A DNA stretch of 64,000 bases from Nitrospira sp. (lineage in GTDB: Bacteria; Nitrospirota; Nitrospiria; Nitrospirales; Nitrospiraceae): the NCBI GenBank assembly GCA_024760545.1, contig CP060501.1, forward strand, positions 3,984,036 through 4,048,035, written 5' to 3'. Below are positions 27,215 to 35,526 of this stretch, in pieces. Each line of letters opens with the position of its first letter. Position 1 is the first letter of the stretch. The translations under genes were made by a program, and so were the position numbers. The notes under the pieces were generated by a model. That model did no database searches, was not told the origin of the DNA, and saw only the letters and a list, made by a program, of their open reading frames with translations.

Positions 27215-27934
27215 ATGACACGCATTCCATTAAGCCCAGAAGTGCGCTTTCTTCGTATCCCGACAAAATGGGAAATGGATTTCGATAAAAAAGGGGCTCC
27301 TCAAGTGGTGAGGCCTACATTACTGGATGCCGTCGCTGGTAACCTGGATGGTTGGGAAATCAGGAATCGGTTTTTGAGATTGCGTCACACGGAGTCTGCG
27401 GCTTTGGATTTTCTCCATGACATAGGCATTTGGGATACATATGCGCTCTCCGATAGGCGGCGTCTGATGCCTACGTCTGTGTTTCTTGATGGCCCCTTAG
27501 GACTTTGGGATTTGCAGGAAAGATGGCGTAGAAGACTAGCAACACCTAAAAGATTGAAGAGCCTTTTTACACCTCCAACAACAGAGAACCGGTTAGACGC
27601 CAGCGATCCATTCTTCGAACTCTCGTTTGGAAATCCATTCTTTGAGCTCACTTTCCGAGTTGAGTGGCAAGCGAATCAGCCAATCGGAGTCATAGAAACC
27701 ATATCCGGAATTCAACTGCTCAAGGCGACATTGCTCATTGATTTGATGCGCTGTGCCAACTTTAGAATCTGCGCTCGTCCTGATTGTGGAATTCCCTTCA
27801 GCGTCACGTCGAATCACGAAAAGAAATACTGCGAATGGTATTGTGGACATATCGAATCGGTGAGACGGCGGCGCGAAGAGGGGAGGCATCAACGAAAGGA
27901 TCCACGAGATGGCAAGAAAAGGCGGTCGAGATAA
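27215..27934 (+). CDS. CGNR-type zinc-finger protein upstream of integrase
   Basis: 239 residues. The C-terminal part (about 190-235) has CARPDC followed by CEWYC and then a run of arginines ([15 protein letters not shown]), like the CGNR/ABATE-type zinc finger that binds DNA. The N-terminal 180 residues have no recognisable domain. It ends 26 bases inside the integrase gene, so the two are translationally linked and transcribed together. A role in integrase regulation or recombination is inferred from position. Its start lies immediately after the inverted-repeat operator. Confidence 0.6.
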   Translation: MTRIPLSPEVRFLRIPTKWEMDFDKKGAPQVVRPTLLDAVAGNLDGWEIRNRFLRLRHTESAALDFLHDIGIWDTYALSDRRRLMPTSVFLDGPLGLWDLQERWRRRLATPKRLKSLFTPPTTENRLDASDPFFELSFGNPFFELTFRVEWQANQPIGVIETISGIQLLKATLLIDLMRCANFRICARPDCGIPFSVTSNHEKKYCEWYCGHIESVRRRREEGRHQRKDPRDGKKRRSR

Positions 27935-29144
27935 GGGGATTTTTCAGCGAAAAGATCGAGCCGGCTGGTGGGTACAGGTCTTCATTAATGGCAGGGCGAA
28001 GACTTTCAAGTGCGACACTAAGAGCCAGGCCAAGGTTCTCCATGGCCGACTTCGTGCAGAAATCCGAGAGAAGAGATTCTTTCCTGAACAGTTCGAGAAT
28101 AAGAAGGACATTACAGTCCGTGCCTGGATTCGACGCTATCTCGAAGGGTGTTCGAATCGGGGAATAGGGAATGAAGAACGATATGGCCGACGCTGGTCGC
28201 TCTTGCTAGGTAGAAGACTCCTTCAAGAAATCACAACTGAAGAACTCCGCCGCATTCAGATGAGCATGCGCGCTCGCCGGTTGCGACTGGAGACCCTGAG
28301 CAAACGTGGGAAGAAGCCTAAAAGCAGAGGGTGGAGTGATGCAACGATCAACCGTCACTTTTCTTTTCTCCGTCATGTCCTCATGATTGCGGTGAAGGAG
28401 GGCTGGATTTCAAGGAATCCTGTCAGCGGAATTCGGTTTTTCCCCGAAGTTAACCGTACAAGATTTTTAAATGAAGAGGAATTGATCAGGCTCCGGGGTG
28501 TCATGGTTCCGCAGGATTGGAATGTTGTGGCGTTAGCGATTGAAACCGGACTTCGGCAGGGTGAACAATTTACGCTCCGATGGGACTGCGTAGATCTTGA
28601 AAATGGGGTACTCACCATTCCAATGCCGAAAGGCGGGCGGACTAGGCATGTTCCGTTAAGCGGAGGGGCGAAAGAGATTCTTTGCTCACTCGAAAGCTTC
28701 CTGTCGTCCCCCTTCGTCTTCCCTGGGCTTCGAGGGAAAAACCATTCCATGGACCCAAGGGCGTTTGAACGACGCGCGTATGAACCGGCGCTTCGGAAAG
28801 CGGGGATACGAGGCGTATGCTGGTACACCCTTCGTCATACGGCTGCAAGCCGCCGTATTATGGCAGGGGTGGACCTTGTGACCGTGAAAGAGATCATGGG
28901 CCACAGGGATATCGAAACTACCTTGCGATATGCCCACCTAGCTCCCGGGCATCTAAAAGATGGTGTGAATCGAGGGAGCCTCTTTCAGGTAGATGGGAAA
29001 AATGAAACCGGAACCTTAACCAGAACCATAACCAAGCAAGAGAGTGTAAAGGGAGAAGGGGTGGAACCTATTGATTTAGTGGTGCGCCCGACAGGACTTG
29101 AACCTGTAACCCCCAGATCCGTAGTCTGGTGCTCTATCCATTGA
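27909..29144 (+). CDS. int: Tyrosine recombinase (island integrase)
   Basis: 411 residues. A basic N-terminal arm-binding part (about 1-65) precedes a core-binding SAM-like domain (about 70-185) and a catalytic domain with Arg in ETGLRQGE, the LRHTAASR box, GHRD and the nucleophile Tyr in RYAHL (about residue 345). It performs site-specific integration and excision at tRNA-Arg. The reading frame continues past the catalytic domain, through an AACC-rich stretch and across the attachment core, and ends inside the tRNA gene. The last residues (VVWCSIH) are therefore encoded by tRNA sequence on the opposite strand. Catalytic residues look complete, so it may be active. Confidence 0.93.
   Translation: MARKGGRDKGIFQRKDRAGWWVQVFINGRAKTFKCDTKSQAKVLHGRLRAEIREKRFFPEQFENKKDITVRAWIRRYLEGCSNRGIGNEERYGRRWSLLLGRRLLQEITTEELRRIQMSMRARRLRLETLSKRGKKPKSRGWSDATINRHFSFLRHVLMIAVKEGWISRNPVSGIRFFPEVNRTRFLNEEELIRLRGVMVPQDWNVVALAIETGLRQGEQFTLRWDCVDLENGVLTIPMPKGGRTRHVPLSGGAKEILCSLESFLSSPFVFPGLRGKNHSMDPRAFERRAYEPALRKAGIRGVCWYTLRHTAASRRIMAGVDLVTVKEIMGHRDIETTLRYAHLAPGHLKDGVNRGSLFQVDGKNETGTLTRTITKQESVKGEGVEPIDLVVRPTGLEPVTPRSVVWCSIH
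29006..29036 (+). repeat. AACC-NN hexamer array near attR
   Basis: Five AACC units at six-base spacing inside the integrase 3' end (encoding Thr/Arg-rich residues). It closely matches the array at 10115-10155 next to attL. It begins 74 bp from the attachment core. Confidence 0.7.
29080..29124 (-). repeat. Right attachment repeat (attR) within tRNA-Arg
   Basis: Exact 45-bp match to 9944-9988. It runs from the tRNA CCA end to the anticodon loop. Confidence 0.93.
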
Positions 29145-29155
29145 GCTACGGGCGC
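29080..29155 (-). tRNA. tRNA-Arg (anticodon ACG)
   Basis: 76 nt including an encoded CCA. The acceptor stem GCGCCCG pairs with CGGGCGC, the D arm is GCTC/GAGC, the anticodon stem CCAGA/TCTGG holds the loop CTACGGA (ACG), and the T arm is ACAGG/CCTGT with TTCAAGT. All four stems pair fully. ACG, read as ICG after deamination, decodes the common CGN arginine codons, so the gene is probably essential. It is restored intact after island insertion. Confidence 0.97.
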
Positions 29156-29358
29156 ATGCCTACCCACTGCTGCGGTATGAGTCCTGAGGTACAGGGCCAG
29201 CTTGAGGACGATGGTGACGGATGGATTCTCGTCTCAGCACTCAGCGCTTCTGTCTCAGCACGTACCAGAGGGAGTGGTTATACAGTTCCGGGAGAGAAGG
29301 GGTCAAGTGAGGATCGGTCCAAATCCGGATCATCGGCAGATGGCAGGTACTGAAACAA

Positions 29359-29393
29359 CTTGGGGGCTCCCTACTGAGTAGGAAGCCCCCAAG
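29359..29393 (-). terminator. Hairpin terminator after the Lys/Glu/Gly-rich gene
   Basis: CTTGGGGGCT pairs with AGCCCCCAAG around an inner CCTAC/GTAGG stem, a long near-perfect hairpin. It lies 27 bp after the stop of the minus-strand gene, with a short T-rich tail on that strand. Confidence 0.7.
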
Positions 29394-29419
29394 CATACTA
29401 GGAACCAAGAAGCAGGTGC

Positions 29420-29656
29420 TTACTTGCCGCCCTTCTTGTCCTTTTCCTCACCGTAGGTGTCGGCATGGCCGCCCTTCTTCTCTTCCTTCTTGTCGCCGAA
29501 GGTCTCGTCAAGCTTGCCGCCCTTCTTGTCCTTCTCTTCACCGTAGACCACCACGTGGCCGCTCTTCTTCTCTTCCTTCTTCTCGCCGGCGAACGCAGGC
29601 GCGCTGAAGGTGACCGCCACTGCCACTGCCATGACTGCCATCAACATGCTCTTCAT
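29420..29656 (-). CDS. Small secreted Lys/Glu/Gly-rich repeat protein
   Basis: 78 residues: a signal peptide (MAVMAVAVAVTFSAPAFA, cleaved after about residue 23) and a mature 55-residue low-complexity chain. The chain is built from alternating units such as GEEKDKKGGK and DKKEEKKGGH, with the YGEEKDKKGGK unit appearing twice. The strongly charged, glycine-spaced repeats suggest an unfolded periplasmic protein. His residues could bind metal, but that is inference. It has a strong hairpin terminator and its own upstream region, so it is probably well expressed. Family unknown. Confidence 0.7.
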   Translation of the reverse strand: MKSMLMAVMAVAVAVTFSAPAFAGEKKEEKKSGHVVVYGEEKDKKGGKLDETFGDKKEEKKGGHADTYGEEKDKKGGK

Positions 29657-30018
29657 TATGAGATACCCCCTGTAAGATAGTTGTAAAAATGTGTGCCATT
29701 CGTCGGCACTTGGATAAACACTTCAGCAAGGGTAGTGCCGTTCCGATCTATTCACAACATGAAACATAGTCTCCTGAGGAATCAGTGGGTTACAAAATTC
29801 TTCTCATAAAAGCGCGAATGGATTTCCCTACAGAATGCTGTAGCAGAATGGCAGTCGCTTGACTAAACCGCCTCATTGAGAGTGTTGAGCTAGGTGATGC
29901 CTAGGCCGTGAACCTGTTCAGATTTGTCCAAAGTACGGCTTGAGGATGAAATGGAAAATGGAGAGATGGAATGTCGTTGTAATGCGACCAGGCTGTGAGG
30001 GGTAAGCAGCGCCCGGTC
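29657..30018. other. 362-bp gap
   Basis: No gene seen. It should contain the promoter of the Lys/Glu/Gly-rich gene at its left end. Confidence 0.35.
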
Positions 30019-30213
30019 TCATCCGCCCGAAATCACCGGTCGGATTTCGATCTGATCCTTGTCGGAAAGCATCTCGTCCTCGGTCACCAGTTCATCGCCA
30101 CGAATGACTAAGTGCGCTTCGACGACGAGATTCAAGTCGCGCAGGAGCTCCTTGACTCGTTTGGGACCCTTGATTTCGATCGACCGGGACGGGTGATTCA
30201 GGTGTACGTGCAT
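30019..30213 (-). CDS. MoaD/ThiS-like ubiquitin-fold sulfur carrier
   Basis: 64 residues with a beta-grasp pattern (VHLNHPSRSIEIKG, VKELLRDLNL, DQIEIRPVISGG) and the C-terminal GlyGly that such carriers use for adenylation and thiocarboxylate formation. ATG 30213 matches the usual MoaD/ThiS length. A TTG at 30249 would add 12 residues with no better ribosome-binding site. No moaE, thiG or adenylating partner is beside it, so thiamine, molybdopterin or tRNA thiolation roles cannot be separated. It is the last gene after cca on the same strand, 90 bp away. Confidence 0.7.
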   Translation of the reverse strand: MHVHLNHPSRSIEIKGPKRVKELLRDLNLVVEAHLVIRGDELVTEDEMLSDKDQIEIRPVISGG

Positions 30214-30303
30214 AGGCAGATCATAATCGGTATAGAGATCGGGGGGCAAGAGGTCTGGAGAAACGAGAGAGAAAGCTCACAATCTCAGGAAGAACAATGC
30301 GTG

Positions 30304-31686
30304 CTAGCGCGAAGGTGAAAGTTTGATCTTTGCGTAGTTGAGGCCTTCTTCCAACGTGGCGAATGTCCCGTCCAGTTGGGCTTCGTAGCAGTCATCGAGC
30401 AGCCGGCCCATGTCGGGACCCGGTTGGACTCCCAATTCCAACAGGTGTCGGCCCATCACAAGAGGAGTAGGAGTCCGACAGTCGACCTCCAACTGTTTTG
30501 CTCTGGTCATCAACCACTCGCCCGCGGGAAACCCGTCAAACGGTTTTGGCGGACGGCCTGCGTGGTCGGCCCGTGCGACCCGCACCAAACGATCGATACG
30601 TTTGACCTGTCTGGCGAGTCGGCGAACCGCGCTGTCCGATGCCTTCGCATCAAAAAGCGCGCTGGGGCGGAGATGGTAACTTACCAGAGGGAGCACCTCG
30701 TCGATCACGTCCTGCCGGTTCGTCAGCCGCTCCAGAAAGCGTCGCGTCGGAACTTCTCCTTCCGATTCATGTCCGCGTGAGGTTACGCGCCCATACTCCT
30801 CAATGGTCGTGTGCGGTTTGCCGAAGTCATGACAGAGTATGCCTAATCCGACGATCAGGTCGTCCTCTTCATCGCCGGTTCGCTCCGCAGCGAACCAATC
30901 CAAACAGTGCAGGGTGTGAATCCAGACGTCGCCTTCCGGGTGCCATGCGGGATCTTGTGGACAGTCCTGAAGCGCCGCGAGCTCCGGATAGAAGCGGAGC
31001 CACCCGCACTGCCGCAAGATATGCAGGCCTCTCGACGGCTTGACGCCTTGGAGCAAGAGTTTCTTCCATTCCTCCCAGAGCCGTTCGCTCGGTTGTCCGT
31101 CTTGAGACAGAGTTTGGCACAGGGCCACAGTCTCCGGTGCAACGGTCAATTCAAAGCGTGCGGATAGCTGCATCCCGCGTAGGACTCGCAGTGGATCCTC
31201 GACAAACCGGGGTCCCACGTGGCGCAGGATGTGCGCGCCAAGGTCACTGCGACCGTTGAACGGATCGCGAAGCTCCGTAGTATCCGGGTCCCAGGCCATG
31301 GCATTGATGGTGAAGTCGCGTCGCGCAAGCGCTTCGTCGATCGGCATGCCGGGATCGGCCTGTCGTGCGAGGCCAGGGCCGGTTGTGCCGTCGACGAGTG
31401 GACGGGAGGGAATGGAAATGTCTATCGGCAGACCCTGCAGCTTGAACACCTCGAAGGCTTTTCCGACGAACTGGACGCAGAAGTGTTCCGCGAGTACCGC
31501 GTGGACTTGACCGGGGGGGAGGCCGGTAATTTCGATGTCCAGATCGCGGGGACGTCGGCCGAGGACGAGATCGCGTACACAACCGCCAACCAACCAGGTT
31601 CTCCCGCCCCCGCGACGGACCGCTTGTTCGATACGGCGAAGAGTCCCCGCCAGCGCGGGGTCTTCAAGACGAAAACGCGTCGGCAC
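30304..31686 (-). CDS. cca: CCA-adding tRNA nucleotidyltransferase / poly(A) polymerase family, with HD domain
   Basis: 460 residues. The class II nucleotidyltransferase head has WLVGGCVRDLVLG and the metal aspartates in RPRDLDIEI (about 34-55). The RNA- and nucleotide-binding region includes RRDFTINAMAW and RFVEDPLRVLRGMQL. An HD domain (GLGILCHDFGKPHT, about 265-280) may hydrolyse 2',3'-cyclic or phosphate ends of tRNA. It adds or repairs the 3' CCA. The start is a GTG placed directly after the galT stop codon with no gap, so translation is coupled. Some relatives are poly(A) polymerases, but the HD domain favours the tRNA enzyme. Confidence 0.85.
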   Translation of the reverse strand: MPTRFRLEDPALAGTLRRIEQAVRRGGGRTWLVGGCVRDLVLGRRPRDLDIEITGLPPGQVHAVLAEHFCVQFVGKAFEVFKLQGLPIDISIPSRPLVDGTTGPGLARQADPGMPIDEALARRDFTINAMAWDPDTTELRDPFNGRSDLGAHILRHVGPRFVEDPLRVLRGMQLSARFELTVAPETVALCQTLSQDGQPSERLWEEWKKLLLQGVKPSRGLHILRQCGWLRFYPELAALQDCPQDPAWHPEGDVWIHTLHCLDWFAAERTGDEEDDLIVGLGILCHDFGKPHTTIEEYGRVTSRGHESEGEVPTRRFLERLTNRQDVIDEVLPLVSYHLRPSALFDAKASDSAVRRLARQVKRIDRLVRVARADHAGRPPKPFDGFPAGEWLMTRAKQLEVDCRTPTPLVMGRHLLELGVQPGPDMGRLLDDCYEAQLDGTFATLEEGLNYAKIKLSPSR

Positions 31687-32691
31687 CTAAATCCCTGCTT
31701 CGCGGAGAAACTTTGCGGCTTCTTCCGGCGACACCGGATTGATGTAAAAGCCCGTGCCCCATTCGAAGCCGGCAACCTGCGTCAGCTTGGGGATGATCTC
31801 CAGATGCCAGTGGTAGTACTCGCCGGTCTTTTCATGGAGTGGGGAGCTATGAAGGATGAAGTTATAGGAGGGGCGTGCCAGGACCTTGTCCATGCGCCGG
31901 AGCGATTCCGACAGGATGGGGGCCAGAAATTCGAACTGCGACTTTTGGCTCTCCTCAAAATAGGCGGCATGGCGTTTGGGAAGAATCCACATTTCGAACG
32001 GGAAGCGTGGCGCGAACGGGGTCATGCAGATGAACTCAGGATTCTCGGCAACAATACGATCTCCATCGGAGAGGTCTTGCCGGAGGATGTCGCAGTAGAT
32101 GCAGCGCTCCTTCTGCTGGTAGTGGGTGCGACATCCATCGAGCTCTTCCTGTACGTTGGTCGGGACGATCGGCAAGGCGATCAGCTGGGAATGGCTATGT
32201 TCCAGGGTGGCGCCGGCGGAGGCGCCGTGGTTCTTGAAAATAAGAATGTAGCGGAAGCGCAGGTCCTTTCTGAGGTCGAGGATCCGGTCGCGATAAGCCC
32301 ACAGCATGTCCTCGATTTTCTTGGCCGGAAGATCGGCGAGGCCTTCGACGTGGTTGGGCGTTTCAATGATGACTTCATGGGCGCCGACCCCGTTCATACG
32401 GTCATACAAACCGACACCTTCCCGCCCCATGTCCCCTTCGACCTGCAGCGCGGGGAATTTGTTCGGGACGACGCGCACCGTCCAGTTCGGAGAGTTGGGA
32501 GCGGCCGGTTGCGGCCGATAGGCCATGATTTCCTTCGGCGTGAGCCGCTCCTGTCCGGGGCAAAAGGGACAGAGGGCCATGGAAATCGGTCGGGCCGGCT
32601 GGAGCTTGATAAAGTCGTGCGGGCGGCCGTTCCGTTCGGTGGAAATGATCACCCAGCGACCGACAATGGGATCACGTCTCAGATCTGGCAT
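31687..32691 (-). CDS. galT: Galactose-1-phosphate uridylyltransferase
   Basis: 334 residues of the HIT superfamily. The N-terminus is MPDLRRDPIVGRWVII as in bacterial GalT. The catalytic histidine lies in LEHSHSQLIALP (HxHxQ, about residues 158-169). The late HWHLEIIP motif is also present, and zinc-type cysteines occur in LCPFCPGQE. It exchanges UDP-glucose and galactose-1-phosphate in the Leloir pathway, or acts as a related sugar-1-phosphate uridylyltransferase. GGAG five bases before ATG 32691 supports the start. It is 55 bp downstream of the GH57 gene and abuts cca, so a sugar/glycogen role joined to housekeeping genes is likely. Confidence 0.88.
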   Translation of the reverse strand: MPDLRRDPIVGRWVIISTERNGRPHDFIKLQPARPISMALCPFCPGQERLTPKEIMAYRPQPAAPNSPNWTVRVVPNKFPALQVEGDMGREGVGLYDRMNGVGAHEVIIETPNHVEGLADLPAKKIEDMLWAYRDRILDLRKDLRFRYILIFKNHGASAGATLEHSHSQLIALPIVPTNVQEELDGCRTHYQQKERCIYCDILRQDLSDGDRIVAENPEFICMTPFAPRFPFEMWILPKRHAAYFEESQKSQFEFLAPILSESLRRMDKVLARPSYNFILHSSPLHEKTGEYYHWHLEIIPKLTQVAGFEWGTGFYINPVSPEEAAKFLREAGI

Positions 32692-32746
32692 GATGGCTCC
32701 ATAAGATTCACAGAGTCCGAGTGGTCAGTGTCGAGCACGATTCCGC

Positions 32747-34942
32747 TTAGACTCTCCACAGTTCCGCTTCAAATTCTGGACCCGGCACCGTGAGGGCGGC
32801 GGGGCGTAGACCAGGATAGCGGGCCACTTCGAGCCCATGCTCCCGGACGACAATCGACATCTGAACCGTATGCCCTTGCTCCAGATGAAGCTCTTTCCAG
32901 GGGACGGCCAGCTCGAGAATCGAGCGGGAGGCGATCGATCGATAGGAACCGATTTCCTCCCAGGTTTCCGGCCTGGTCTGGTGAGACAGAAGAAATTCCC
33001 CCGGCGAAGCGAGAGAAAAGGTAACCCGAAACGTCGATTGAGGTCCCTGCAACGTGATGTCGACTGCCAGACCTTGCTTCTTGGTGCTGGTCTCGTCCGG
33101 ATCGAATCGCACCACAAATTGGTCTAAGTTCCACCCGAAGTGAATTGCGGTGAACAGTCCGTCGGCTTTCCACATGGCTCCAAGCGGAGGCTGGGTGTTG
33201 ATGCGGCCCGCTCCACGCCACTCAAAAAAGTCGGTCACCATGCCATCAATCGTAGGGTTAAGCAGCGCGACCGGATGTTGGACCACATCGGATTCGGAGA
33301 CCGCCGAGAGGTTACAGATTGGCTGGTTCAATTGAGCGGGAGGCGGCAGACCCATGTGCGTCCAGACATTGCGGAGATGAGTTCGAAAGAGCCGGTCGAA
33401 CTCCGGTTTGAAATCGGTATCGAAATCGTCCCCGTACCACCAAAACCAGTCGCTGCCTTCCGCGGCGTACAGCTCTCGCCACGCCGCCTGGGCGCGATCA
33501 GGGGAAAGATTCGGAGCAAGTTCCATCAACCGTGTGCGGGTGTGACCGAGAAGATCCCACCCGCGATTGTCTTCGTGGTGCCCGATCCAGATCTTATAGT
33601 CTGAGTTGATCCAAGAGCCGGAATGGAGGCCGGATAAATGCTGGCTGGGCGGAACGGCCGCGATTGCGTCGGAAATAGTCGAGGCCTGGAGGGCGATCTC
33701 CCCGGGCTTCTCCAAATGCTGGCTGGTCAAGCTTTCGTACAGAAGCGAAAGAAATCGCTCACCGCCGTCGTGATAATGTTCCCACGGGTTTTCGCCGTCC
33801 AAAATAATGGCGATGACGATCCGATCCTGCGGCGCATCATGGATGATGCCCCGGAGCCGCCGCGTGACATCCTCGGCAGCGGACTCGGGTGTCGTCTTAT
33901 GGTAGACGAATCCGAACGCGTCGGAGATCTCCCGGTCGCGGAAGAGGATGGTCAAGGATTGTTCGGCTTCGCCGATATGGTACGGTTGGTAGAGGGCTGA
34001 CTGTCGGTGCCACGGCCGGCCACTCATCGCTAGGGTGCGAGCGAGGATGCCTTCATCGGTCGCCAGCCAGCGCAGGCCGGCTTGATGAACAAGGGGAAGC
34101 ATTTCTGGACAGACCGATCCCTCGGAAGGCCATAAGCCGGTCGGGGAGCGGCCGAAGGTCTGCTGGTGGAAACCGACGGCCTCCCGAAGTTGGACCGACG
34201 CATCCTCAGGCGCACGGAAGCGCGCCGGGAGGGGGAGATCCGGTCTGGCGCGCCGGTTGATGTCCGTATCGATGACCAGCGGCAGAATAGGATGAAAAAA
34301 GGGAGTCGTGGTGAGTTCGATTTGTCCCCGCTCCATGAGCGCTCGATACCGAGGCACGATTTCTTGCACAGCAGCGCGTTGGAGCGCCAACATTTCCTGT
34401 TTCTCGTCCTCTGTGAAGCCGCGATTTTTCTGGCGCAGCGCGGCCAGTCGGGGATATTGTCGAACAGAGCCGTACCCGAACCAGGCAAGGTTATGCCACA
34501 CCTGCAGGTCCAACAGCTCTTGCGTGGAAAATTGACGGGCGACGCGGCGCAGATCGTCCCCATGGACCTCCAGTCCACGTTTGACCAGCAATTCATGGTA
34601 CCGTGGGTAGGGGCGTACCATCGTCGCCCAATTGGCCGAAAAGAAATGCCGGATCAGAAAAGCTTTTTCCTCAAGGGTCAGGCCGGCCGCCGGTCGTTGC
34701 GCGTGTTCAAGAAACAGATCGAGCACCGTCCCGGTCGAGATTTCCTGAAGTTGTAAGAGGAGTGATGGGGTAAAATTGAACGTGGATCTGACGTCCGGAA
34801 ATTGCTCCAGAAGATAAGCCATATCATAATAGGCTTTGGTCGCATGGAGGCGCACCCACGGCATGCTGGCCGATCCCGCCAACGGGTCGGTGTAGTACGG
34901 CTGGTGCATATGCCAGAAGAGGCAGACGTGGACGTGCTTCAT
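32747..34942 (-). CDS. Glycoside hydrolase family 57 (amylase/glucanotransferase type)
   Basis: About 731 residues. The N-terminal GH57 barrel begins with VCLFWHMHQPYY and includes STFNFTPSLLLQL. The segment GLWPSEGSVCPE (about 300) carries the catalytic-nucleophile glutamate. The acid region is IAIILDGENPWEHY (about 400). The C-terminal 220 residues form a beta-rich domain found in long GH57 proteins. Family members cleave or rearrange alpha-glucans; with galT next to it, a part in glycogen metabolism is likely. ATG 34942 starts MKHVHV, the usual GH57 beginning, so an upstream in-frame start at 34999 was rejected. It is cytosolic (no signal peptide). Confidence 0.85.
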   Translation of the reverse strand: MKHVHVCLFWHMHQPYYTDPLAGSASMPWVRLHATKAYYDMAYLLEQFPDVRSTFNFTPSLLLQLQEISTGTVLDLFLEHAQRPAAGLTLEEKAFLIRHFFSANWATMVRPYPRYHELLVKRGLEVHGDDLRRVARQFSTQELLDLQVWHNLAWFGYGSVRQYPRLAALRQKNRGFTEDEKQEMLALQRAAVQEIVPRYRALMERGQIELTTTPFFHPILPLVIDTDINRRARPDLPLPARFRAPEDASVQLREAVGFHQQTFGRSPTGLWPSEGSVCPEMLPLVHQAGLRWLATDEGILARTLAMSGRPWHRQSALYQPYHIGEAEQSLTILFRDREISDAFGFVYHKTTPESAAEDVTRRLRGIIHDAPQDRIVIAIILDGENPWEHYHDGGERFLSLLYESLTSQHLEKPGEIALQASTISDAIAAVPPSQHLSGLHSGSWINSDYKIWIGHHEDNRGWDLLGHTRTRLMELAPNLSPDRAQAAWRELYAAEGSDWFWWYGDDFDTDFKPEFDRLFRTHLRNVWTHMGLPPPAQLNQPICNLSAVSESDVVQHPVALLNPTIDGMVTDFFEWRGAGRINTQPPLGAMWKADGLFTAIHFGWNLDQFVVRFDPDETSTKKQGLAVDITLQGPQSTFRVTFSLASPGEFLLSHQTRPETWEEIGSYRSIASRSILELAVPWKELHLEQGHTVQMSIVVREHGLEVARYPGLRPAALTVPGPEFEAELWRV

Positions 34943-35044
34943 CGAGAACGATTTCCCTTCATTTTTTGGCAGTATGTCATAGGGAGTATAGGCCTGCAAT
35001 CAATGAGCCTGATTTTCCATGAACCGCGATTGAAGGAATAGACG

Positions 35045-35446
35045 ATGATCTTCTTGCGTTACTGGGGACCGGTGTGTGCGTATGCGGCGTTCATTTTTTA
35101 TATGTCATCTCAGTCTCATCCCGAAGAACATCTGCCTTCCTTCATCAAACTGTTCAGTGACAAGGTGATCCATGTCGCGGCCTACGCAGTATTGGGTGCG
35201 TTGTGCTATCGGGCTCTTCGTAGCAACCGAAGGGACTGGTGGAGGCATCAGGCGATTCCGGCGGCCATCTTGCTCGCCTCGTTGTATGGGATCACCGACG
35301 AAATCCATCAATCGTTCGTTCCTTTTCGGGACTCGAGTTGGCTCGATTGGCTGGCAGATACGATCGGAGGGACGATCGGAGCGATCGCCATGCATTGGGT
35401 GTTCAATCTCAAGCCCGTGAACTCCCTTCCGGAAGCCCAATCCTAG
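35045..35446 (+). CDS. VanZ-like membrane protein
   Basis: 133 residues with four hydrophobic segments, including YWGPVCAYAAFIFYMS, VIHVAAYAVLGALCY and IPAAILLASLYGITDEIHQ. The VanZ family signature is present: SDKVIHVAAY, then DEIHQSFVPFRDSSWLDWLAD. VanZ-type proteins are integral membrane proteins; VanZ itself gives low-level teicoplanin resistance, but most homologues are uncharacterised. It begins a plus-strand run with AmgK and MurU, two cell-wall recycling enzymes, which suggests an envelope role. It is divergent from the GH57 gene. Confidence 0.8.
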   Translation: MIFLRYWGPVCAYAAFIFYMSSQSHPEEHLPSFIKLFSDKVIHVAAYAVLGALCYRALRSNRRDWWRHQAIPAAILLASLYGITDEIHQSFVPFRDSSWLDWLADTIGGTIGAIAMHWVFNLKPVNSLPEAQS

Positions 35447-35526
35447 CCAACATAACGTCGGCTCGCATTGATCGAATCCGACGTCTTCGTGACAAGTCAC
35501 AGGACGCTCGCTATAATTTGCCGACT

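Larger units (their letters stand above)
9944..29124. mobile_element. Genomic island integrated in tRNA-Arg(ACG)
   Basis: A 19.2 kb segment between exact 45-bp direct repeats of the tRNA-Arg 3' end. A tyrosine integrase at the right end runs into the intact tRNA. A small HTH (excisionase-like) gene and a zinc-finger gene sit beside the integrase. Cargo is efflux, two-component, porin and lipoprotein genes. Several pseudogenes and an older integrase fragment show that the island is partly decayed. Its 19.5-27 kb portion is visibly AT-richer than the flanks. No conjugation, replication or phage structural genes are seen, so transfer would need help in trans. Confidence 0.9.

Noticed and set aside
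31219-32793. 524-codon plus-strand frame opposite cca and galT
   Set aside because: Shadow of two well-supported minus-strand genes; composition reflects their codon pattern.
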